From the NCBI GenBank assembly GCA_947683425.1, contig CANTUQ010000078.1, positions 558,001-622,000 of the forward strand: a stretch of 64,000 bases of DNA. The letters run 5' to 3'. Position 1 is the stretch's first letter, and every line of letters starts with the position of its first letter. The position numbers and the translations under genes are program-made. Shown here one piece after another: positions 55,990 to 64,000 of this stretch. The notes below the pieces were generated by a model, which saw nothing but the letters and a program-made list of their open reading frames with translations, searched no databases and had not been told where the DNA came from. This DNA comes from Excoecaria cochinchinensis (lineage: Eukaryota > Streptophyta > Magnoliopsida > Malpighiales > Euphorbiaceae).

Positions 55990-56810
55990 CAGTCCTTACC
56001 TTCTGCGGTGCAGCAGATTTGTAGCCTACTGCTAAAAGGTCTGTAACGTATTCTGCCACGACCTCTTTCGTAATTATTTTGCTGATCACAATTCGATATG
56101 CATGGCATGCCCTTGCTGACCCCAATCCGATCTGCAAGGTACCTAATTGTCACTATTTGAGTTGTGGTGTTATCCAACCACGGCTCACTTACGAGCGTTT
56201 TACTCTTATCGCATTTGTCCCACTGGCCTTCATTCGGCTTGCACAGTATCTAGTTGATGTGAGATGTAGTGTTATCTAACTACAACTCAACTACGATTTG
56301 TTATATCGCCTTTGACCCGCTGGCCTCTGCTCGGCTTGCATTGTATCTGGTTGATGTGAGATGCAGTGTTATCTAATTACAACTCAACTGCGATATGTTC
56401 TATCGCATCTATCCCACTGGCCTTCGCTCGGCTTGCACGGTACCTTTCTATTGTCATGAGATGTAGTGTTATCTAACTACAACCCAACTGCGATATGTTC
56501 TATCTCATCTATCTCGCTGGCCTTTGCTCGGCTTGCACGGTATCTTTCGATTGTCGTGAGATGCAGTGTTATCTAACTATAACTCAACTGTGATTCATTT
56601 GTCTCGCTGACCACCATCCGGTCTACGCGGTATCTTCTTGTTAACCCCATCCGGTCCACAAGGGATATGATTGTTGCTAACCCCCTCTGGTCGGCATGAT
56701 ATCCAATTTGTTAACCACCATCCGGATAATGTAGCATCTGATTTACTAACCACCATCCGGTTAGTCTAGTGCCTGATTGCTAACCCTCCTCGGGTCAGCA
56801 TGGCATCATG
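55990..56810. repeat. ~100-bp minisatellite in the 3' internal region
   Basis: GAGATG(T/C)AGTGTTATCTAA starts at 56261, 56358, 56458 and 56558 (97, 100, 100 bp). It is flanked by single diverged units resembling the 121-bp repeat of the sister element (CATGGCATGCCCTTGCTGACC.., CGGTC.GCA). Shorter 'GCTAACC.CC.TC.GGTC..CA' units run to 56810. It is the counterpart of 20690-22010. Confidence 0.85.
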
Positions 56811-57077
56811 TCCCTGAAGTTGTAGAAGATTTTATTAATTCATTGGAAATTGATTCATCTCAAAATAGAAATTTCATATACATTTTTTAGGTTGTCATTT
56901 ACTTTCATCTTTCTTACTTACTGTGTTATCAAACTTTTTGGAAGTGCAAGTAAAATGTTAGCAAGAATGTAAATATACAAGGAGAAATGTAAATTTAACA
57001 AAACATGAGTTTCACTAATAAAATGTAAACTTTGTACAATAAATATACAAGTACATAAAAAAAACTCCCTGAACACA
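56811..57077. other. AT-rich interval, nothing recognised
   Basis: No ORF or repeat. By position it is the 3' UTR of the minus-strand ORF that ends at 57078. Confidence 0.4.
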
Positions 57078-57349
57078 CTAGAGGGGAAAATAGTCCGACG
57101 GCTCCTCTGAGTCCTCTTCATCATCAAATACATATACTAGCTGATCACCAGATGAGGATACGAATGGCCTGGCTCTAGAGACGGAGGGCTGGCTGCTAGG
57201 CACTGAGGGCCCGACCCCTGTGGCAGAGCACGGCTGGATGACGACTGGTGTGGATGCTGGGTGTCCCGTCGCTCGGGTGTCCTGCTGGAACTGGACCTGA
57301 GCATACCCATCCAAGAACGGCTGAGCACAAACCCCAAGGAACTCCAGAT
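57078..57349 (-). pseudogene. C-terminal exon piece of the PF20167-like extra ORF
   Basis: The minus strand reads a low-complexity tail (..STPVVIQPCSATGVGPSVPS, DEEDSEEPSDYFPL at the end, stop at 57078). It is continuous with the coding region right of the solo LTR (LTR G), which was inserted into it. It is Ser/Pro-rich with an acidic end and has no catalytic motif. Confidence 0.45.
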
Positions 57350-60300
57350 TGTAACACCCCTTACCCGTACGTAGTACACCATACCGTGAACCGGTGGTTC
57401 ATGACGACGGTCAAGGGCATTACCGAAACAAACACGCAAAACGTATAAACCTTTAAGCTAAAATATGAGTTATAAAATTTCTTTCATTTTCAAAAACACA
57501 TTATATTTAACTATAAATTCATTATACAATCGCACTATAAAATATACTTCTTCAGAATTTACTATAGATAGACCATTTACATAACCAATGTCATTTTTAC
57601 AAAACTTATAATTTCAAATTTCAAATCTTGCATACATTATCAAGACTATACAAATTTTACGCTAATATCTCTTCATAAGCTTGCATTGGCCTGGATTGCT
57701 GCGGAAAGACTCTCGAAAGACCCGATCAATAGTACCTACACGGATTAAAAGAAAATCCGTGCTAAGCATAAAGCTTTGTGGGAAACATATAAATATAGAC
57801 GACCACTAAGAAGAGCCGTCAGATAAGTTCAAAGAAAAACATAATACAGAAAGTATAATCGTATCTATCATAACAAGTTAGATATTTTCTATTAGGTCAT
57901 CAAAATAACTACTCACTTCGTGTATCAATGTTAACAAATCACTTATGTAGTAATACGCTTTTTCGCATCATATACATGTCATTTTGTTCACTTATTTACA
58001 TTCATTACGGTTCCCAAAATTAATTTCATACAATTTACTTACACAGGTCTTACCATATAACTTTCTAATCAATGGAGTATTAGATCACATATACCAATTT
58101 ATACAAAGGTATTATTCTATTCATAAACAAAGATTCATACGGAACTCATAAACCCATGAGTGCTTAAAGCACTAACCCACTTCACACACATAGGTCACAT
58201 TCTTATGAACTGCTTAATCCCATACTTGCATACAAGTCATCATATATATTAATCAATTCACATCTTATTATTTGAATCACATACTCTTGTTCATTTATTG
58301 CCTGCTGAGTCAAAAGGGGTGGATAACGAGTACTGAATGGTACCTTACGGGTACGAATCGAACACATAATAGAATGTACCTTACAGGTACAAGTCGGAAA
58401 GCAACATTTCACTGAACAGGACCTTAAACAAGATCCATACACATACACATAATAGGGGTTCGCGAGGAACCATTCGGGGACCTGATCAGGGTCCAAATCG
58501 TTCAAAGGGCGCTGCAGCTACACATACATAGACTCTATTAGGCATGCCTAACTATCCACGACTCGACTAATGCAAGCTAATACATACTTGTTTCTTTTAA
58601 TGATGTACATATTATAGTTTCATATTTTTCATAAATAGATACACTTATTATTGTCATATAACCATCTTACGTATCATTTATACATAAGCTAAAGCAATGG
58701 CTCATATAAATATAACCAACCATGAGCTTTAATTACAATCATAATTTAATTATTTAACGGCTTAACAATTTATTTCAACTATAGCTTACATGGTATATCA
58801 TATTTTAACTGAAACAATATGTCATATGTAAATTACAGTCAAGGCTCATGTTCAAAAGCTCAAACGACATACATTTGTAACATAGGAAGGAGTCGCGCTC
58901 GCGACCTTAGTCGCGATCACGACAGAAAACAAGCATCCCACTCTCGTTATTCTTAATTAAATGAACTTTACATAAAACATACTTATTCTTATAATGTCTC
59001 TAAATAATTTCATATACATTACTCTCCCAATGTCACACATTAAAATTGAGAATTTCAACATAAGTGTCTCAAACTATTCAAATTATTTAGAATCATTCAT
59101 TATTTAGACAGGTATATAAGTACTATTTGAGATACGCAAGTTTCATTTCATTTTCAGTTTATGACGCACCCAAAACAATCGTTTACTTCAAACTTAATGT
59201 CATATACCAATTTTAAATCATAAATCAGCCTACACGAAACTTAAATCATTAATAGCTTAATAATGTTTATAACTTTTCTCATACGCGCCACATATAATTC
59301 TAACAAGCACCAAGACATTAACCGAATTCAGCTGATACATTATCTTTTATGTCCGAATAAATTTCTATACTTTGGTTCGGACTTGGAAGGACATTCCAAG
59401 CTTCCTACGTATCCCAAAGAATTGGGAATCAGAACCCCGTAGTTCTACAAGTTCAAAGTATAGATTGTAGAATTTTGCTTCAAGTCTTCTAATATACTAT
59501 AATTATGTCAATTTTGGACGAATTCAAAAGTATTCAACTCATTAAACCTTTAAATATCTTAATCCAAATTCTTATTCAAAACCCTAGTCATTTGTATTCC
59601 TAAGTTGTAACCATTTAATTATGCTTTACAAAACTTTAAACATGTGTCAGATAAGTTCCAAAAAGTTCTGGTGAAGTTCGGGAGGAAAAACACCCAAAAT
59701 ATGCAAAACAGGGGAGGGTCACGGTGGCAACCACTTGGTTGTGACCGTGAGGTCCAAAATTAAGCATTCTGACCTCTCTTGACATTGGTCACGGTGGTAA
59801 CCAATTTGGTTGCCACCGTGACATACTAAAAATGGCAAAACAGAAGCACAGAGTCAGGACTGCTTTCCACTTCAAACTTAAACAGCCTAAACCGACCTTT
59901 AAAACTCATTTTTAGGCCAAACATCCTTCTTAAAAAATAATCCTTAGGATGTTATCTTTCATATAGAACAAATTTCAGTTCATTTGGACACCTAAATATC
60001 CAGATATGAACAAAACAATGTCCACTGCTCCCCTGAACCCGGCCAGGGAAGATAACTCTACTTCATGACCAATTTTGGGACACTTAGAACAAAAATTAGC
60101 CCACGCTTATTTCTAAGACATTTGTAGAAATATATCTTAGATTTCAAACGGAACTAGTTTCGTTCTATTTGGAGTTCTAAAACTCTGGATAGAATCTAAT
60201 AATCGAAGAAGGGTCAAGCGTTTTCTAACACAGTTTTCATCAAATCCTACTCACATGCACAATTTTAACAAATTAAAGCAACACTCACTACCATCATCAT

Positions 60301-61177
60301 AGATTCAACACATATTATTTAAATATATCTCAATAACATTATTTATCATCAAAACACACCAAATCAAATTAGTTTCCAAACCTCACTTCCTTTGCTCCTT
60401 TTAGTTCAATTAGTTGCACTCCTCTACTCCCATATTCTTTCATGATCACAATCATCCAATTTCCTCATCAAAACCCATAAAATTACATGTTAGCACATCT
60501 AATAACCATAATTTCTATATAAATTCTGAAACTTACAATTAAAGAAGAAGAAGAAGAGATACAATTACACAACTTACCTATTTAACTTGATTTAGGGGAT
60601 TGGCGTGAGGAAGGAGGAGGCTGGGCTCTCTCTCTCTCTCTTTTCCTCACTTGGCCGGCCAAGAATGGCCTAAAAAAATGAAGTCAAAATTGCTTAATTA
60701 TGGCCATAACTTCATCCTAATCCCAAGTGCCACATGTCACCACTTCATTGGTCCAAAGTTGATATTTATGTCAAACATCTCTTTTAATCCCTTTCCTTAC
60801 TTCCTTTCCCTCAATTGGCATTCCACTTTTCTATTACATACATTGGCCCACTTAATTAACTAATTCAATCAATTTAATCCTTAATTACAAAATGACCGAA
60901 ATACCCCTACCTTACACAAATAAAACTAGTCACATTCTTTTACTACAATTAATCACTTCCTTCATCCAATTACACATTTTTAATCACCAAAATAATTATT
61001 TTCATATTGTTTAAGACACGACGATATAATTGTCCAATTTACCGAAACCCGCTGAAACTTTTAAATTAATGCCGTTTGCGTCCTTTTTAACACTTCCGTC
61101 CCTATTTCGATCACATTCGGTTTCCGTTACGCCCTAAACTTACCCTAATCCGACTAGGGTATATTCGGGGTGTTACA
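57350..61177 (-). mobile_element. Solo gypsy LTR G, 3.83 kb, inserted in the PF20167-like ORF
   Basis: Ends are TGTAACACCCC (57350) and GGGGTGTTACA (61177). The flanking 5-mers CAGAT (57345-57349) and CAGAG (61178-61182) fit a target duplication with one change. There is no PBS, PPT or gene inside, and the same ORF lies on both sides. Reversed features match LTR F: the GTGTAGGTAC word, AGCAC..AAGC, GGCCGGCCAAG-like leader and the paired palindromes at 59717-59752 and 59788-59822. It is oriented minus by comparison with LTR F. Confidence 0.85.
59788..59822. repeat. 35-bp near-perfect palindrome in LTR G
   Basis: GTCACGGTGGTAACCAA, one T, TTGGTTGCCACCGTGAC: 16 of 17 arm bases pair. A weaker relative (GTCACGGTGGCAACCA..TTGGTTGTGACCGTGAG) lies 70 bp to the left at about 59718-59752. 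Two equivalents are found in LTR F at 52376-52412 and 52447-52482. Confidence 0.88.
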
Positions 61178-62518
61178 CAGAGTGTCTCTGACTATGCCGC
61201 CCAGCTTCATGAAGGCCCTCGATAGCCTCGTGGTCTGATTTTCGACTGCGTCCCTGATACCTATGAGTCTAGTCTCCATCTGGTCCCTGAACTCCCTGAT
61301 AGATGCATATATGGTTGGTATAGCACCCTCCAACACCTCTATCCGGAATCTAACAGCAGCGACGGACTCATCAACCATCTGAATAGCCTTATCCACCCTT
61401 TGGGCTGCTGTAGCCTGGGAGGCACCTAAACTATGCCTCAACTCCTTTATGAGCCTCCCCTGCTCCTCTATGATCCTCTCTTGTTGTCCTAGACGCTCAA
61501 GCAGAACCTGATCTCTCTCCTCATGCCGATTGAGGTGCTTAAGCAGGACTCGATCCCTCTCTTCTTACCGACGCTCCATGGCGGTGAGAGCGGCGGTCAT
61601 AACAGCAATGATATCAGGCTAGGCTGGCTGCGGAGGTGGCGATGGACTGGGGTGCACTGGCTCTGCCCTGTGCCCTGATGGAGGTCATGTGGAGGTGGAT
61701 GCCCCCGAGTGTCCTGGCTTGCTATAGGGGTGGAACCTCCCGGTTCCCTAAAGCTCAAAACGCTGGACGATGGCGGTGGTGAAGTGGGACTCTGTGCTCT
61801 CTACGACGGAGGGGTGACTAGCAGCTCATCCACACTGAACTCAATACCCATATCAAATGGAGTCTGAGGCGGCTCCTCCTCCAGCTGAGGCTGCTGCAGA
61901 GGCATCTGTGTGGGCTATGGCTCCTGAGGCTGAGGCTGCTCTTCCATCTGTGGCTCCTTCGGGGCCTCCTTTGCTGGTTGGAGTGAAGGGAGACCGAACA
62001 TATGCCTAGTCTCTGCCATCGTAAGTAAGCAGTACTCCTCTAGGTGACCGGTCACCTATGCAATCATACCCATAGTCTGAGCTGCCGATGCATCCTCAAA
62101 AACAACCTCGTCAAATGGGGGACCATAGCTGTCAGGATAAACTCCCAGATGAAGAAGCAACCTAGTAACCACTCCCCCAGCCCATATAGTAGGGGTTGTC
62201 CCCCGTGAGACCCTGATCAAGTTAGCTAATATCTCATGGCTAATGTTAAGGTGCTGGCCTGCTATCATTGCCCATAAACTCCAAATCTCAACCCCATTCA
62301 CCGATCCCGAGTTACCTGCCCGTCCCAGGTATGAACTAGAGAGGACCCTGTGTATATATTTAAGAGCCTGAGATGAGAGCACTATGCTCTTTGCCGTGTC
62401 ATGATCATATGGCACCACAGGTATAACGATCATCTCCTAATATTGCCTCCGAACAGCCCTCCAAGGAATCAACACGTAATCTCCATGAGAAAGCCCCATG
62501 GCCTGCGAAAAGGCCTGG
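61178..62518 (-). pseudogene. PF20167-like 'putative plant transposon protein' ORF, central part
   Basis: Reading leftward from the LTR C border: FSQAMGLSHGDYVLIPWRAV, a stop, then the open stretch 62433-62056 (MIVIPVVPYDHDTAKSIVLS, VLSSSYLGRAGNSGSVNGVE, LWAMIAGQHLNISHEILANL, IWAGGVVTRLLLHLGVYP). After a Pro/Gln-rich linker with stops (61450-62055) comes a helical segment, 61441-61154 (RFRIEVLEGAIPTIYASIRE). This is the central domain and coiled-coil region of the family found in plant transposon proteins and Athila ORF1. It is sense relative to the surrounding minus-strand Ogre-like element. The N-terminal part is missing, cut by LTR C, but an equivalent is present at 46760-47151. Confidence 0.65.
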
Positions 62519-62686
62519 TGTAGACACCGGGGCCTGAGGCAGCTCAGACCAAAGTTACCCTATGATGAAAATGATGCCTGTTCATGGGCAGAAGACAAAT
62601 CGAAGTGATGGTTTCCTCAAAAAGTATGTTTTCTATTTTTATTTAAAAAAAAATAGTTTTGAGGGTTAGCTGGGGGGCCTGTGGGG

Positions 62687-62806
62687 GTGAGGCCCATCTC
62701 ACCCATGTGAAATGAAGCCTCATGTTGTGAGGTCCATCTCACGTTGGTGAGATGTAGCCTCACAATGTGAGGCCCGTTTCACAGGTGAGATGAAAGTCTC
62801 ACCTGC
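62687..62806. repeat. 40-bp repeat, three units, in the U3 of LTR C
   Basis: GTGAGG.CC.T.TCAC starts at 62687, 62727 and 62767, exactly 40 bp apart. Each unit contains GTGAGG..CCTCAC and GTGAGATG..CATCTCAC partners able to pair. Confidence 0.88.
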
Positions 62807-62926
62807 CTCACGCGCGCCATACTGCTCCAGCACGTCGCTTCTTCCGATTTTTCAGCGGATTTGGTTTGAAAATGATGGTTTATGGCTAGATTTGGGGGAA
62901 AGAAAAGATTTTAATCTCCTCTGAGA

Positions 62927-62935
62927 TATAAAAAG
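62927..62935 (+). promoter_or_regulatory. TATA box of LTR C
   Basis: TATAAAAAG lies 408 bp inside the LTR, at the family's usual promoter position. Confidence 0.5.
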
Positions 62936-63701
62936 AAAATGATAAGAAACAGAGGGGGGGATGCTTTTTGAAAGCACTGAAAAACCCAGAAAGAAAAACG
63001 CAGAGAAGAGTTTGGAAAGCAAGAAAATAATTCTCGTTTCTCAAAAAGCTTTTGAGATTGTCTCTTAAATCCAGGAGATCCGTTCCTGGTGTTTGGGATT
63101 CAATCACATTTTGTTTTCTTCTCAACATAAACATTTTACCAAAAGTTTTCAGTCTATGTTTTTTTATCTCTTTTCAAACAAAATCAAAAAGAGGAGAACC
63201 AGAGCTTCTTCATCTGTAGATCGAAGATCAATATCTGAGGGTAAATACTGAATAGCCATCTCTTTATTTCTTTTCTTTTCTTTCTTCTTCTTCTTTCTTT
63301 CTTTCTTATTTCTTTTCTTGATTTTGCTGTGCTAGTTGATTCTGTTCATTGTACATATTATATATATATTTCTTATTTGATCTTATTAACTCGTTTATTG
63401 CATGATTGTTGCTGTTATGATTTATTAAGCATGTTCATTGCTTTATTACGCATGTTTTGATCGTATGATGTTGTGTTTATTAACCTATTTTTATTCCTCT
63501 GTTTACCCCTATTTTTCTGGTTGTTGGAGGCATAAGTTTTGTTTTGCTTGGATTGTGGTTGCCGATTGGATTTTGCCTTCATTTTTGCTTGAGTCTTGCT
63601 TCTCCAATTGGATTTCATTTTTTTTCCGATCGGTTAGTGCCGTTGAATCCCTTTTCCCGACCAGACGTTATAGAAGAGAGCCATGTTTTCCCGATCGGAC
63701 T

Positions 63702-63800
63702 GCACGAATCGTGCATGCATTGCACGTCGTGCAATGCATTCATGAGTCGTGCATGCATTGCATGACTCGTGCAATGCATTCACGAGTCGTGCATGCCCGA
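63702..63800. repeat. Palindromic ~38-bp repeats rich in TGCATGCATTGCA
   Basis: GCACGA-A-TCGTGC at 63702-63714. ATGCATTGCACG and CGTGCAATGCAT form a perfect 25-bp palindrome with a one-base centre at 63715-63739. ATGCATTGCA..TGCAATGCAT lies at 63753-63779. The unit start GTGCATGC recurs at 63711, 63749 and 63789. Confidence 0.88.
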
Positions 63801-64000
63801 TCCTTCGTCTCCCCTATTTTGCCCAGTCGTCCTTTCTCCCCGTTCTTTGATTAGTGCTGTCTCAATTCGCTGGTTTGCCATTGTTCTTTGATTAATGTAA
63901 TTAATATGAATTTAATTTAATCTGCTTTGTCTTTACTTATTTTCACTTACTTTATTGTTTATATTTAATTAGTTTAACTAATTATTATTGGATTGATCTA

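Larger units (their letters stand above)
62519..64000 (+). mobile_element. Ogre/Tat-like LTR C (plus orientation, cut by the window end)
   Basis: Starts TGTAGACACCGGGGCCTGAG, the family's U3 terminus. It has a U3 40-bp repeat (62687-62806), a TATA box at 62927-62935 and a CTGAGGGTAAA motif at 63235, also seen in LTR A at 39356. A TGCATG-rich palindromic repeat lies at 63702-63800. The 3' end is beyond the window, so 5' or 3' status is unknown. Confidence 0.8.

Noticed and set aside
57248..57448. Plus-strand ORF crossing the LTR G border
   Set aside because: It spans an insertion junction and opposes the better supported minus-strand ORF; chance frame.
63438..63854. 138-codon plus-strand ORF near the right edge
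   Set aside because: Lies in the transcribed AT-rich part of LTR C and runs through the palindromic TGCATG repeat; Cys/His content comes from the repeat, and no family was recognised.

Overview
This is a repeat-rich, AT-rich window of nuclear DNA from a flowering plant, most likely a woody or large-genome eudicot. It holds one ordinary host gene, introns with GT-AG borders, plant-type LTR retrotransposons nested in one another, and a complete plant CACTA (En/Spm) transposon. Nothing in it is bacterial or organellar, and I saw no rRNA, tRNA or CRISPR array.

Layout: 1-4.9 kb holds LTR ends of several Ty3/gypsy and copia families plus a ~420 bp tandem repeat. 5.08-8.10 kb is the host gene, a six-exon, minus-strand E2 ubiquitin-conjugating enzyme of the plant UBC15/16/17/18 type; its splice model gives 161 residues with no breaks. 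9.6-10.5 kb carries a copia-like LTR and primer-binding site. 11.3-12.16 kb is a broken Tat/Ogre-type pol fragment with two consecutive RNase H domains. 12.16-20.57 kb is three successive minus-oriented Ogre/Tat-like LTRs; the third contains a 1.88 kb non-autonomous CACTA element. 20.57-38.22 kb is the 3' internal part of that retroelement: polypurine tract, several exactly periodic minisatellites, an antisense plant-mobile-domain ORF and an integrase remnant. It is split by a 3.8 kb chromovirus-like solo LTR, which is itself split by an 8.8 kb CACTA transposon with two intact spliced genes (tnpD-like, 1151 aa; tnpA-like, 414 aa). 38.22-46.71 kb is a head-to-head inverted repeat of the 5' ends (LTR, primer site, leader, gag start) of two Ogre-like elements. 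46.71-50.94 kb is another Ogre-like internal part with two extra genes diverging from a shared ~350 bp promoter, and integrase. 50.94-53.34 kb is a third gypsy LTR. 53.34-62.52 kb is a further Ogre-like 3' LTR and internal part, whose extra ORF is split by a 3.8 kb solo LTR. From 62.52 kb to the window end is the start of a plus-oriented Ogre-like LTR.

How it works together: apart from the E2 gene, nearly everything is mobile DNA. Three partial Ogre/Tat-like copies together suggest one parent layout, on the element's own strand: LTR, PBS, gag, pol, an antisense PMD ORF, a divergent promoter, a sense 'plant transposon protein' ORF, tandem repeats, PPT, LTR. The CACTA element looks able to make both of its proteins, and the smaller CACTA copy at 18.5 kb carries the ends needed to respond to a related transposase.

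All family names come from recognising translated motifs and termini by eye. No database search was run.
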